Assembly: GCF_001719065.1 (NCBI RefSeq) | Contig: NZ_LWAF01000002.1 | Span: 62,001 to 126,000, forward strand | Length of the DNA stretch: 64,000 nt | Reading direction: 5' to 3' | Source of the DNA: Fervidobacterium thailandense | GTDB lineage: Bacteria; Thermotogota; Thermotogae; Thermotogales; Fervidobacteriaceae | Part shown: in pieces, positions 17,154 through 25,671 of the stretch | Layout of the letters: every line of letters begins with the position of its first letter | Position numbering within the stretch: the first letter of the stretch is position 1 | Notes under the pieces: generated by a model | Told to the model about the DNA's origin: nothing | Databases searched by the model: none | The model's input: only the letters and a program-made list of their open reading frames with translations | Made by a program: the position numbers and the translations under genes

Positions 17154-18389
17154 GTGATCGTTCGACCGTTTAGGGCTTTGAGGCCGACAAGAGAAATGGT
17201 CAGCAAAATAGCGGCAAAGCCGTACGACGTGGTTACTGAAGAACAGGCACGCGAAGTTGCAAAAGTCAACCCTTACACCTGGTACAAAGTCACAAGACCG
17301 GAGATACACTTCGATCACCCAGTTGATACACTTGATCCTCAAGTACACGTCAAAGGCAAGGAACACATGGAATGGCTTATCAAAAACGGTTATATGTTCG
17401 TTGAAGATAAACCTGCGATTTACATATACCAGCAACACTGGAGAGACCACGTACAAACTGGTTTCTTCGCCACATTCTCAGTCGATGAGTACATAGAAAA
17501 TAAGATAAAGAAGCATGAACTCACAAGGAAAGACAAAGAGGATGAACGAGTCATCCACTTCAAGGTTGTTGGTGCACAAACCGGTCCCGTGTTCTTGATG
17601 TACAAATCAAGGCCAGAGATCGATGAACTTATCATGAAACATGCAAGTGGTGAGCCCGAGTACGATTTCGTGGATGAATCCGGTGTGAGGCACATTGTAT
17701 GGGTACTGAAAGATGATAACGAAATACAGAAAATCGTTGATGCTTTTAAAGATGTTGACGCCTTCTACATTGCCGACGGTCACCACAGGGCCGCTGCTTC
17801 TGTGAGAACTGCGCTGGATTTGAGGCAGGAGAACCCGAACTACACCGGTGAAGAGGAATTCAACTATTTCCTCGCCGCGATATTCCCACACACTCAACTT
17901 CGGATTTTGGATTACAACCGAGTTGTTAAGGACCTGAACGGTCTGTCGGAAGAGGAATTTATGAAGAAAGTGAGCGAGAAGTTCACAATCACACCTTGGG
18001 ATGGGATTTACAAACCGGAACGTAAGCACACCATCGGCATGTATCTATCGGGAAAGTGGTACAAACTCGAGCCAAAACCGGGCACGTACGATGAGAACGA
18101 CGCTATCGATTCATTGGATGTCTCAATCCTCCAAAAGAATCTGCTCGCCCCTATACTCGGAATAGAAAATCCAAGAACCGATAAACGTATTGATTTCGTT
18201 GGCGGGATACTTGGCATAGAGGAGCTACAAAGGCTCGTGGATGAAGGTAAGTTCAAAGTAGCTTTTGCGATGTATCCAACGTCAATAGAGGACCTAATTA
18301 AGGTGTCGGATGAAGGTAAGATCATGCCGCCAAAATCTACATGGTTCGAACCAAAACTGAAAAGTGGTATTGTAGTTCACCTGATTTGA
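17154..18389 (+). CDS. DUF1015 family protein
   Basis: This 411-residue soluble protein belongs to the DUF1015 family, recognised from the N-terminal IVRPFRALRPT, the KPYDVV element, the conserved DGHHR motif at residues 208-212, and a C-terminal region with IDFVGG and KSTWFEPKLKSG. The DGHHR motif looks like a nucleotide- or metal-binding element, but I cannot assign a reaction. The family often lies near serine metabolism genes, and here it follows glyA by 24 nt in one transcript. A role in serine or glycine metabolism, possibly phosphorylation, is therefore an inference only. The GTG start has GGGAGGG upstream. A terminator follows. Confidence 0.8.
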   Translation: MIVRPFRALRPTREMVSKIAAKPYDVVTEEQAREVAKVNPYTWYKVTRPEIHFDHPVDTLDPQVHVKGKEHMEWLIKNGYMFVEDKPAIYIYQQHWRDHVQTGFFATFSVDEYIENKIKKHELTRKDKEDERVIHFKVVGAQTGPVFLMYKSRPEIDELIMKHASGEPEYDFVDESGVRHIVWVLKDDNEIQKIVDAFKDVDAFYIADGHHRAAASVRTALDLRQENPNYTGEEEFNYFLAAIFPHTQLRILDYNRVVKDLNGLSEEEFMKKVSEKFTITPWDGIYKPERKHTIGMYLSGKWYKLEPKPGTYDENDAIDSLDVSILQKNLLAPILGIENPRTDKRIDFVGGILGIEELQRLVDEGKFKVAFAMYPTSIEDLIKVSDEGKIMPPKSTWFEPKLKSGIVVHLI

Positions 18390-18404
18390 TGAAAATAGAC
18401 TATC

Positions 18405-18437
18405 AAAAGGCGGGGATCGTTATCCCCGCCTTCTTTT
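18405..18437. terminator. Terminator shared by the DUF1015 gene and disA
   Basis: A 10-bp stem (18407-18416 with 18423-18432) with a T-rich tail on the plus strand and an A-run on its left can serve both convergent genes. The disA stop codon lies in the loop. Confidence 0.88.
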
Positions 18438-19484
18438 TATCGACCTGATCGTCTTGAGTATTGCCCTCGCTCGCTTTTTCCCAATACCATCTATCTCCTG
18501 GAGGTGGTCCACGTCAGTCTTGATGAGGTTCCCGAGGTTTCTATAAGAATCGATAACTTTTTGAGATACGTTCATCGGGATATGGATGGCAGTACGCAAA
18601 AGCCTGTAACCCCGCGGCACAACAAATGTTTCACTTGCCTTGTGGGTACTGGACACGTCGTAACCAAGAAATTTCGCAAATGTAAGGTGCTTGTATTCCA
18701 GGTCCCACATTTCTTCCATGAGTTTTCTGGCATCTTCCTCCGTTACGTCCTTCTTATGGTAGTCCATTATGAGCAAAAGCGTGAGTTCATCCAAGTCTCT
18801 AAGAACTTCCCTGAGTCTCAACGATGCAAGTTTCCCTTCGATACCGAGTTCAATAATCTGGAGTTGAATCTCAGAGGCAATGTTGTGAATCTCTGCGCTT
18901 CTTAACAATAACCCACAGATAAAATCGAGTGTAACATTTCCTTCGATCTCCTTGTAATTGAGCAGTTCCAAATCCCTGTCGAATATTTCTCGAAACCGTT
19001 CCAGCGTGTTCAATGTCTGCGAGACTTTCGTAAGGACGAATTTCATGTCCTCGAACACGTGCTTGAAGTCCTTATAATAAAGTGTCACCACATTTCTCCT
19101 CTTTGAAATAGCGATAACCATCTTTTTAAGTTGTTTGGCTATTCGCTCAGCCGTTCTATGTCGCGTTCCGGTTTCGCTCGTGGGAATGGACGGGTCTGGT
19201 ACCAGATGGACGTTGGCAGCAAGTATTCTGCTTACGTGTTCATCAACAACTATTGCTCCATCCATCTTGGAGAGTTCGTAAAGTCTCTCAGGGGTAAAGG
19301 GGGCGTCGATTTTAAAGCCGGCTTGAAATACTTGAGGATAAGCCTTCAATTCGTCTTCGTTGATGAAAACGATTAACGCTCCCAATTGCGCTTCTATCAC
19401 TTGATCAAGCGCCTTCCTCAATTTTGTACCTGGAGAGACTTGTTTTATTTTTTCAATAACTTCCTGTGGAATTTGCGTAGCCAA
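18420..19484 (-). CDS. disA: DNA integrity scanning diadenylate cyclase DisA
   Basis: This 354-residue protein makes cyclic di-AMP from two ATP and scans DNA for branched structures. The N-terminal DAC domain has D75-G-A (MDGAIVVD) and the R108-H-R triad in GTRHRTAER, the same positions as in the structurally studied Thermotoga maritima DisA. A helical linker follows, and a C-terminal helix-hairpin-helix module (LQEIDGIGKKRARAILKTI) binds DNA. The length is normal. The start is TTG at 19484 with GTGAGGTGAG just upstream. It is convergent with the DUF1015 gene and divergent from the glucokinase gene. Confidence 0.95.
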   Translation of the reverse strand: MATQIPQEVIEKIKQVSPGTKLRKALDQVIEAQLGALIVFINEDELKAYPQVFQAGFKIDAPFTPERLYELSKMDGAIVVDEHVSRILAANVHLVPDPSIPTSETGTRHRTAERIAKQLKKMVIAISKRRNVVTLYYKDFKHVFEDMKFVLTKVSQTLNTLERFREIFDRDLELLNYKEIEGNVTLDFICGLLLRSAEIHNIASEIQLQIIELGIEGKLASLRLREVLRDLDELTLLLIMDYHKKDVTEEDARKLMEEMWDLEYKHLTFAKFLGYDVSSTHKASETFVVPRGYRLLRTAIHIPMNVSQKVIDSYRNLGNLIKTDVDHLQEIDGIGKKRARAILKTIRSIKRRRG

Positions 19485-19572
19485 ACGTACTCACCTCACA
19501 AAACTCGAAAGTTTTGATTAAAATTTAAACTTCGCGTTCGAGATAATTATACAACAAAATGTTTTCGTATGA

Positions 19573-19578
19573 TATAAT
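19573..19578 (+). promoter_or_regulatory. Possible -10 box for the glucokinase-led operon
   Basis: A perfect TATAAT lies 65 nt upstream of the glucokinase GTG. The expected -35 position (TACAAC at 17 bp) matches poorly, so this is tentative. Confidence 0.4.
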
Positions 19579-19643
19579 AAGAAACGTAAAGTTTGGCAAC
19601 AGACTTTTTCTCTTCACTCATGTGTTTTGGAGGAGGATAAGGC

Positions 19644-20579
19644 GTGTACATCGTGGGTGTAGACCTCGGAGGTACATTTTTCAAGGTAGGGCTTGTGGAG
19701 GCAGAAAGTGGTAGAATTCTCAGAAAAGTTGAGCGAGAAACACTCGTTGCCGAAGGTGGCGAACGAGTTGTCAGTAGGATGGCCGAAGCAATCCTTGAAA
19801 TAGCTCAGGGATACGATGTTCAGGGTGTTGGAGTTGGTTCACCTGGTTCGATAGACCATGATTCTGGTATTGTGCGCTTTTCACCTAATTTCCCTGATTG
19901 GAACGACTTTCCACTCGGACCTATGCTCGGCAAGTTCACTGGTCTAAAGGTTTACGTGGAGAACGATGCAAATGCGTTCGTTCTTGGAGAAAAATGGTTT
20001 GGTGCTGGAAAGGGATATGAGCATATCGTGGCACTGACGTTGGGAACTGGTGTTGGAGGCGGGGTAATTTCCCACGGCGTGCTCATTACCGGAAAGAATG
20101 GCATAGGTGCGGAACTGGGGCATGTGATAATAGAGCCCAACGGACCGTTGTGTGGTTGCGGTAACTACGGTTGTCTTGAGGCGTTGGCCTCGGCAACGGC
20201 GATCAAACGAATGGCCCTGGAGGGGCAAAAGAAATTTCCAGAATCGCTGATATTCAAAAAATCGAGTGTTGATGCCAAAGCGGTCTTCGATTCGGCAAGG
20301 GAAGGCGACGCGTTGGCATTGAACATCGTTGAAAGGGTGGTTAACGCGCTTGCGGTAGGTGTATCGAATTTTATCCACGTTTTCAACCCGGAGATCGTCG
20401 TAATCGGTGGCGGTGTCTCGAGAGCTGGTGATATCCTGTTCAAGCCTCTAAGGGAAAAAGTTGAACATTTGGTAATGCCCTCGTTCAAGGGCACTTACCA
20501 AATCGTTCAAAGCCCGTTGGTGGAGGAAGCTGGTATTCTGGGTGCAGCTTCCGTTGCGTTGCAATTTGGTAAAATATAA
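19644..20579 (+). CDS. glcK: ROK-family glucokinase
   Basis: This 311-residue sugar kinase phosphorylates glucose with ATP. The ATP-binding GVDLGGTFFKVG lies at the N-terminus. ENDANAFVLGE contains the catalytic Asp, TLGTGVGGGVI follows, and the ROK zinc motif is C-G-C-G-N-Y-G-C-L-E. The C-terminal FNPEIVVIGGGVS block completes the fold. No helix-turn-helix precedes the kinase domain, so it is an enzyme rather than a ROK repressor. The start is GTG with GGAGGA upstream. It heads a long run of same-strand genes and would feed glucose released by the cellulolytic locus into glycolysis (inference). Confidence 0.88.
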   Translation: MYIVGVDLGGTFFKVGLVEAESGRILRKVERETLVAEGGERVVSRMAEAILEIAQGYDVQGVGVGSPGSIDHDSGIVRFSPNFPDWNDFPLGPMLGKFTGLKVYVENDANAFVLGEKWFGAGKGYEHIVALTLGTGVGGGVISHGVLITGKNGIGAELGHVIIEPNGPLCGCGNYGCLEALASATAIKRMALEGQKKFPESLIFKKSSVDAKAVFDSAREGDALALNIVERVVNALAVGVSNFIHVFNPEIVVIGGGVSRAGDILFKPLREKVEHLVMPSFKGTYQIVQSPLVEEAGILGAASVALQFGKI

Positions 20580-20610
20580 CCCCTATCTCAAAGAAGGAGA
20601 GGTGTTCGTC

Positions 20611-21045
20611 GTGAAGAGGTACTTTTTCCCAGTTATTTTGGTGATTCTCACGATTTTTGCAGTCGTCGTTGGTACAGCGCAGGATTCGAAAAGCGGTCCA
20701 AAACTTGGGTATATCGATCCAAACAGGGTCCTTCAAAACTACGATAAGTGGATCAACTTCCAAAAACAGATACAGGACGAGATAAACAAATACCAGGCGG
20801 AACTTGATAAGATCAAAGACCAGAACCTCAAGCAGCAGAAATACCTCGAGTACCAGCAAATAATCAACCAAAAGATAGCCCAAACGCAGCAGCAAATCGA
20901 AGCGGAGATACTTCAAAAGGTCAAAGAATTCGCCGAGGTCATGGGATACGACTTCATTTTCAACAGTACCACGATGGCGTACGGTAGCCAGGCTTACAAC
21001 ATAACGGATGCGTTTCTCAGGTACCTGAGAACGGCGAAGAAATGA
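20611..21045 (+). CDS. OmpH/Skp-family periplasmic chaperone-like protein
   Basis: This 144-residue exported protein has a hydrophobic signal segment (about residues 4-22, ending near VGTAQ) and then the Skp pattern: GYIDPNRVLQNYDKW, a long charged Q/K-rich helix predicted as a coiled coil (about residues 50-105), and a C-terminal FIFNSTTMAYG segment. Skp-like proteins hold outer-membrane proteins in the periplasm, which fits the Thermotogota sheath (toga). The start is taken as GTG at 20611, with AAGGAGA upstream and the signal peptide directly after; the open frame continues 5' into glcK. It precedes lptB by 26 nt. Confidence 0.8.
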   Translation: MKRYFFPVILVILTIFAVVVGTAQDSKSGPKLGYIDPNRVLQNYDKWINFQKQIQDEINKYQAELDKIKDQNLKQQKYLEYQQIINQKIAQTQQQIEAEILQKVKEFAEVMGYDFIFNSTTMAYGSQAYNITDAFLRYLRTAKK

Positions 21046-21071
21046 CAGGCAGAGGGAAATAAGAAGCGGAT

Positions 21072-21782
21072 ATGAGCCGAATTGTTTGTCAAAACATCTC
21101 GAAGAGATTCGGTCGAAAGCTCGTGTTAAACGATGTTTCCATCGAGGCTAATACCGGAGAAGTAGTGGGATTGCTCGGACCGAACGGTTCGGGCAAGACC
21201 ACTTTATTCAACATCATCCTTGGGGTTGTCGTGCCAAACAAGGGAAAGATATTTTTTGACGACATTAACATCACCAACCTTCCGATACACAAACGCGCAA
21301 GGTTGGGGATAACTTATCTACAACAGGAAACGTCCGTCTTCCGTGAACTGACCGTTGAGGACAACATTAAGGCGATTATAGAATACCAGAAAATGAGTAA
21401 GGCCGAGAGAAGAGAGTTAATCGATTTCACCTTGGAGGAGTTCGGTATACTCGATCTGAAGAAACAGTATGCTTATTCTCTCTCCGGTGGTGAAAAGCGA
21501 AGGCTCGAGCTTGCACGGATGATGGTACTCCGGCCAAAGTTTGTTTTACTCGACGAGCCGTTCATAGGTATTGACCCGAAGACGGTAAAGGAAATACAGC
21601 GTATAGTAGTCGATCTCAAGCAACGTGGGATAGGCGTGATTATCACCGACCACTCAGTTGATGCACTCAGACCGATCGTCGATAGGCTGTACGTGATACA
21701 TAAGGGCCAGGTCCTTGCTTCGGGAGCACCCGAGGAGGTCTTTGAGAACGAGATCGTCAAAAGTGTATACTTGGGAGAGTAA
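21072..21782 (+). CDS. lptB: LptB-type ABC transporter ATPase
   Basis: This 236-residue ATPase has Walker A GPNGSGKTT (about residues 36-44), a YLQQE Q-loop, the signature LSGGEKRRLELAR, Walker B FVLLDEP and the switch His in ITDHSVD. The GIGVIITDHSVDALRPIVDRLYV region and the overall spacing resemble LptB, which powers lipopolysaccharide export with LptFG. Thermotogota have an unusual outer sheath and are not known for classical LPS, so the cargo may be another envelope lipid (inference). The neighbouring Skp-like gene supports an envelope role. The membrane partners are not in the window. Confidence 0.82.
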   Translation: MSRIVCQNISKRFGRKLVLNDVSIEANTGEVVGLLGPNGSGKTTLFNIILGVVVPNKGKIFFDDINITNLPIHKRARLGITYLQQETSVFRELTVEDNIKAIIEYQKMSKAERRELIDFTLEEFGILDLKKQYAYSLSGGEKRRLELARMMVLRPKFVLLDEPFIGIDPKTVKEIQRIVVDLKQRGIGVIITDHSVDALRPIVDRLYVIHKGQVLASGAPEEVFENEIVKSVYLGE

Positions 21783-21787
21783 TTACG

Positions 21788-22447
21788 ATGCAGATAGTAC
21801 TACAGTTCAAAAAAACTGGTTTCCTGAGGTTTCTCTCGGGCATCGAGACTTCCAATGCCATAGTTAAACTTTTGAGACGTGCCAATCTACCGATGGAGTA
21901 CTCTCAGGGGTTCAACCCACAACCGAAGGTTTCATTCCTCGACTCAGCACCAACGGGAGTAATTGATCTGGCACTCTTTGTCGGTGTGAAGTTACGAGAA
22001 CCAGTCCCACAGGAGTTTGCAGAGTTCGATACGGAAACCATTAAAAGGCGTATAAATGATGTATCGTTGAAAAATCTTTCGCTTGAAAGAGTGTTCGTTT
22101 CGGATATCGACTTGAACAAGGCTGCAACCCATTTTGAGTACACGTTGATTTGTCGCGAGAAACCGAACCTGGCCGAGCGGCTTAGAAAACACTCCGGAAA
22201 AGAGTTCGTCCCAATGGAAGTGGTCGAGGACTTGCAGATCATTTTGAAAGGAAAGTTGTATGTGGTAAAATATAAGGTTGGACGGTCGAACCTTTTCAAT
22301 CCTTACTTGGTACACGGAGTCTTTCTGGCTATACGAAGGAGAGCTTTTGCAGGCGGTAAAGACCTCGTCGAAGTGTTGGGGGAATCGGCCAATCAATTAC
22401 GTTCCGATGCGGTTGGTAGTCACAACATTCGGAGGGATAAGGCATGA
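21788..22447 (+). CDS. DUF2344 (TIGR03936) radical-SAM-associated protein
   Basis: This 219-residue protein matches the DUF2344 family: [15 protein letters not shown] (usual: G-x-x-R-x-L-S-H), [23 protein letters not shown], and [16 protein letters not shown]. The family is usually fused to, or next to, a B12-binding radical SAM protein. No such gene is adjacent here. Its function is not established; the QGFNPxPK motif is typical of the family. It begins 6 nt after lptB and overlaps the receiver gene by 4 nt (ATGA), so it is translationally coupled. Confidence 0.8.
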   Translation: MQIVLQFKKTGFLRFLSGIETSNAIVKLLRRANLPMEYSQGFNPQPKVSFLDSAPTGVIDLALFVGVKLREPVPQEFAEFDTETIKRRINDVSLKNLSLERVFVSDIDLNKAATHFEYTLICREKPNLAERLRKHSGKEFVPMEVVEDLQIILKGKLYVVKYKVGRSNLFNPYLVHGVFLAIRRRAFAGGKDLVEVLGESANQLRSDAVGSHNIRRDKA

Positions 22448-22809
22448 AAGTACTTGTTGTAGACGATTCTGATGTTCTCAGGAAGATAACGGTCTTCAAT
22501 TTGAAGAAGCTGGGAATGGAGGTTGAGGAGGCTGTCGATGGTATCGATGGTCTTGAAAAGATGAGGCAATGGCAGCCGGATATTGTGATATTGGATATAA
22601 TGATGCCCAGAATGGATGGATTCACCGTGCTGAAGGAAATGAAGAAAGATGAAAGGATAAAGGACATTCCTGTTATCGTACTCACGGCAAAGGGTGGCCA
22701 GAACGACGAGGAGATCGCGCTGTCACTCGGTGCGAAAAAGGTTATGACCAAACCTTTCAGCCCCACCCAGCTTGTCGAGGAGGTCAAAAGTATTGTCGGG
22801 AAAAAGTGA
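22444..22809 (+). CDS. Single-domain response regulator (CheY-like receiver)
   Basis: This 121-residue protein is a bare receiver domain. The acidic pocket is D7-D8, the phosphoacceptor is D51 in [11 protein letters not shown], and the conserved T/K are in VLTAKGG and MTKPFSP. It has no output domain. Its last 17 nt overlap the following PP2C phosphatase gene. The phosphatase is therefore the natural output partner, and the cognate kinase is elsewhere (inference). Confidence 0.9.
   Translation: MKVLVVDDSDVLRKITVFNLKKLGMEVEEAVDGIDGLEKMRQWQPDIVILDIMMPRMDGFTVLKEMKKDERIKDIPVIVLTAKGGQNDEEIALSLGAKKVMTKPFSPTQLVEEVKSIVGKK
22777..22784 (+). promoter_or_regulatory. Ribosome binding site deciding the TTG start of the PP2C gene
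   Basis: GAGGAGGT inside the 3' end of the receiver gene lies 8 nt upstream of TTG 22793. It marks the start of the overlapping phosphatase gene better than the earlier TTG at 22772, which has no such element. Confidence 0.65.
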
Positions 22810-24181
22810 AGACTTCTGCAGAGAGTGCGTTGGGATCTTCCTCTCCAAGCTCGAAGGTTTTGCAAAATTTTTCGACTTCGAGTTTGCTAAGTGTGAAAGT
22901 GTGGATGAGCTCTTGGGCGAGTTGGAGAGGTTTAAATCTCACGTTGAGAAATGGATGAACGATCTTCAGGTGAACAATTTGGCCCTTCAACAACTTATAG
23001 ATGCGCAACTGGAAGAACTATCGGCTGCGTATGAAGGGCTTTCAGCACTGTTTGAAATAAACAAGATAATCTCATCCGTAAACGAACCGTGGCTCATCCT
23101 GGGAAGTGTGCTCAGAGTGCTCAAGAACGCCGTTAACTACTCGTCCGCGATCGTCTGGATAAGGTTGAACGAAGACGTTTACTACGAACATCAAGGTGAT
23201 ACGGCGATAATCGAGAAACTACAAGCTGTTGCAAGGTCGACAAACGAAACATTGTTCGCCGATTCGGATCCCGAACTGGGTGGTTACATCATCGTTCCGC
23301 TGGCTTCGGAGCTCGGCTCGTATGGATTCATCGCGCTCGCTTCCGGTACTAAGAAGATGCTCACAGCGGGTGACAAGAAGATAACGGAAGCGGTTGCCCA
23401 GCTACTACTTTCCGCAATCGATAGGTACATAATGCTCCAGAGGGAGATAGAGAAGAAGAGGCTCGAAGAACAACTTGCGATCGCGCGTAACATCCAGCAA
23501 GGGCTCTTGCCGAGTAAATTCCCGAGGACCGCGCGATTCGAGGTGTACGGAAAGAGTGTTCCGGCCGTTCAAGTTGGTGGTGATTACTACGACGTTCTGG
23601 AGATGGACGATGGCTCGATAATGTGCTGTTTGGCGGACGTTTCGGGAAAAGGATTACCTGCCGCGTTGATCATGTCCTCTTTCAGAACGATGTTCAGGCT
23701 CTCAACAGCGATAACACGCGATCTTGTGAATCTGGCGGGACAGTTCGATAGGATGATAAGCGGTGACTTTGAGGTTGGTAGGTTCATCACGGCCGTCATT
23801 TTCAAAATTTCCCCGGATGGTTTGATGGAAGTTGTGAACGCAGGGCACGATCCAATTTACGTACTGAGAGGCGGTAATTTGATAAAGATAGAGTCCACGG
23901 GCACACCTTTTGGGATACTGGGTGAAGGCTTCTACGAGATCGAGAGATTACAACTCTCTTCGGGGGATCTGATCGTCACGTACACCGACGGAATTGTCGA
24001 GGCGCGGAACGTGAAGGAAGAGGAGTATGGGTTCCAGCGCTTCGAGGAGTTTATCCTGAGAAATAGATACCTGAAGGTCGAAGACTTTGTGGAAAAGTTG
24101 TTCGGCTCAGTTATGGAGTTCTCGCAGGGAATGCCACAGCACGATGATACAACGGCTTTAGTTGTTCGATACGTTGGATAA
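22793..24181 (+). CDS. PP2C-type (RsbU/SpoIIE) serine phosphatase with GAF-like sensor region
   Basis: This protein of about 462 residues has an N-terminal helical region, a middle GAF-like segment (about residues 75-205), a short coiled-coil linker ([24 protein letters not shown]) and a C-terminal SpoIIE/PP2C phosphatase. The linker is typical of RsbU-like proteins. Metal-binding motifs are [27 protein letters not shown] and HDDTTALVV. Such enzymes dephosphorylate anti-sigma-factor antagonists in partner-switching pathways. No STAS antagonist or anti-sigma kinase is adjacent. The TTG start overlaps the receiver gene by 17 nt, pointing to coupled synthesis with a receiver that may control it. 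Confidence 0.87.
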   Translation: MSGKSEDFCRECVGIFLSKLEGFAKFFDFEFAKCESVDELLGELERFKSHVEKWMNDLQVNNLALQQLIDAQLEELSAAYEGLSALFEINKIISSVNEPWLILGSVLRVLKNAVNYSSAIVWIRLNEDVYYEHQGDTAIIEKLQAVARSTNETLFADSDPELGGYIIVPLASELGSYGFIALASGTKKMLTAGDKKITEAVAQLLLSAIDRYIMLQREIEKKRLEEQLAIARNIQQGLLPSKFPRTARFEVYGKSVPAVQVGGDYYDVLEMDDGSIMCCLADVSGKGLPAALIMSSFRTMFRLSTAITRDLVNLAGQFDRMISGDFEVGRFITAVIFKISPDGLMEVVNAGHDPIYVLRGGNLIKIESTGTPFGILGEGFYEIERLQLSSGDLIVTYTDGIVEARNVKEEEYGFQRFEEFILRNRYLKVEDFVEKLFGSVMEFSQGMPQHDDTTALVVRYVG

Positions 24182-24225
24182 TGTTGGTTAATTTTTAAAT
24201 CGCGTGAGATTCGGAGGTGTGTGTC

Positions 24226-24783
24226 ATGATCGAAGTCGGAGATCTTGAGAAAGGGATGTACATCAAGTACGAGGGAGAGATTTACAGGGTCATAGATGTG
24301 AACAAACATTTCAGGGCCAGAGGTTCCGGGCTCATTCGAACAAAACTCAAGAACCTCATGACCGGTCTTATCAGGGACGTGAACTTTGCAAGCGGTGAAA
24401 AGGTTGAAGAAGCCGAGTTGGCATTCAGGAAAGCGGAGTACCTCTACAACGACGGAGAAAACTTTTATTTTATGGACCTCCAGACTTACGAGCAGTACTC
24501 CATTCCCGCAGAGGAACTTGAGGAAGAAAAGTACTACCTGATTGAGAACACACCGGTGGACATCATCATGCACGATGAAAAACCGATAGGAATCCAGTTA
24601 CCCACAACGGTCGTGCTTGAGGTTGTTGAGACAGAACCGAACTTCAAGGGCGACACCGTCTCCGGCGGTGGCAAACCAGCCGTTCTTCAAACGGGGCTGA
24701 GGATAACCGTGCCGTTCTTCATCAACGTCGGCGATAAGATCAAAGTGGATACCAGGACCGGTGAGTATATCGAACGCGCTTGA
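24226..24783 (+). CDS. efp: Translation elongation factor P
   Basis: This 185-residue protein relieves ribosome stalling at proline stretches. The three-domain EF-P pattern is complete, with [12 protein letters not shown] at the N-terminus and the C-terminal [20 protein letters not shown]. The domain I tip reads KHFRARGSG. Arg32 sits where E. coli carries the modified Lys of the KPGK tip, and no poxA/epmA-type modification gene is nearby. This tip is, as far as I recall, shared with Thermotoga EF-P. The ATG at 24226 has GGAGGTG upstream; a GTG three codons earlier overlaps that site. Confidence 0.95.
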   Translation: MIEVGDLEKGMYIKYEGEIYRVIDVNKHFRARGSGLIRTKLKNLMTGLIRDVNFASGEKVEEAELAFRKAEYLYNDGENFYFMDLQTYEQYSIPAEELEEEKYYLIENTPVDIIMHDEKPIGIQLPTTVVLEVVETEPNFKGDTVSGGGKPAVLQTGLRITVPFFINVGDKIKVDTRTGEYIERA

Positions 24784-24826
24784 GCATGCATCGGAGGTCC
24801 ATGGTGACCCACAGGGAGGTAGGAGA

Positions 24827-25135
24827 ATGGGAAACATCTCCATATCGGATTCGGTGATATCGGAAATAACGTACAGGACTTTGTGCCAGATTTATGGGGT
24901 CGAGCCGGAAAACAAAGAATTCAAGAAAAACAAGAAGAACATCCAAATTGACCGTACTCCGGAAGACCACGTGGTGATAACAATAAAACTCGAGGTACCC
25001 TACGGTGAAAACATCGTTGAGTTTTCGAAGAACATTATGAAAAACGTCGCGGAAAACGTCTCGCAGATGACGGACAAAGTAGTCGATGCTGTCAACGTGT
25101 CGGTTGTGAGTGTGTACGAAGAAAAGGTCGAATAA
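24827..25135 (+). CDS. Asp23/Gls24 family envelope stress-type protein
   Basis: This small protein of 102 residues starts GNISISDSVISEITYRT and has the family's ITIKLEVPYGENIVEFSKNIMKNVAENVS-like helix-strand pattern (described in parts: a strand near residues 50-58 and a helix near 62-78). Asp23 proteins lie under the membrane or bind envelope proteins in Gram-positives. An Asp23 gene next to efp and nusB is a common arrangement in Firmicutes and Thermotogota. The ATG at 24827 has GGAGGT and AGGAG directly upstream; the open frame extends into efp without a better site. Confidence 0.85.
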   Translation: MGNISISDSVISEITYRTLCQIYGVEPENKEFKKNKKNIQIDRTPEDHVVITIKLEVPYGENIVEFSKNIMKNVAENVSQMTDKVVDAVNVSVVSVYEEKVE

Positions 25136-25194
25136 GCTCGCACATGTTTCAAATGCTCATACCGAACTGAAAACCCGATGGGAGTGAATATTGG

Positions 25195-25620
25195 TTGGTT
25201 CCGAAGAGAAGACTTCTAAGGGAAGCGGTAATGCGTGTCTTGTTTCAGTACGATTTTAACCCGGAGGGCTATAGGGATTTCGTTGAGGAAGAGCTGAAGA
25301 AAATTACGGATACCAGTCTGAGAAACGATTTCCAGAGGTACGTTCAAACGATCTTCGAAAACTTGAGTCGCATTGACGAGACTATCTCAAAGTACCTCAT
25401 AAATTGGTCGTTCGAGAGGATATCCCACCTCGAAAGAAGTCTACTCAGACTGGGAACGTACGAATTAATCTTTGAGCCGAACATTCCCATAGAAGTGACT
25501 CTGGACGAGATGATTGAAATCGCAAAAAAATACGGCACGGAAGAGAGTGGGAAGTTCATAAACGGGGTGTTGGACAAGATCGCAAAAACTGAAGCTCCGA
25601 GTGAAAAATTCAACCTTTAA
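25195..25620 (+). CDS. nusB: Transcription antitermination protein NusB
   Basis: This 141-residue all-helical protein joins the antitermination complex on rRNA boxA. Family landmarks are the N-terminal RRLLREAVMRVLFQYDF, the central SFERISHLERSLLRLGTYEL and the C-terminal YGTEESGKFINGVLDKIA. The start is TTG at 25195 with GGGAG about 10 nt upstream. Order efp-asp23-nusB is conserved in many bacteria. Confidence 0.93.
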   Translation: MVPKRRLLREAVMRVLFQYDFNPEGYRDFVEEELKKITDTSLRNDFQRYVQTIFENLSRIDETISKYLINWSFERISHLERSLLRLGTYELIFEPNIPIEVTLDEMIEIAKKYGTEESGKFINGVLDKIAKTEAPSEKFNL

Positions 25621-25671
25621 GCTTTATTTTCCTATCTTATCCAAACAGTATCTCAAGGGGGACTCGGGGGG

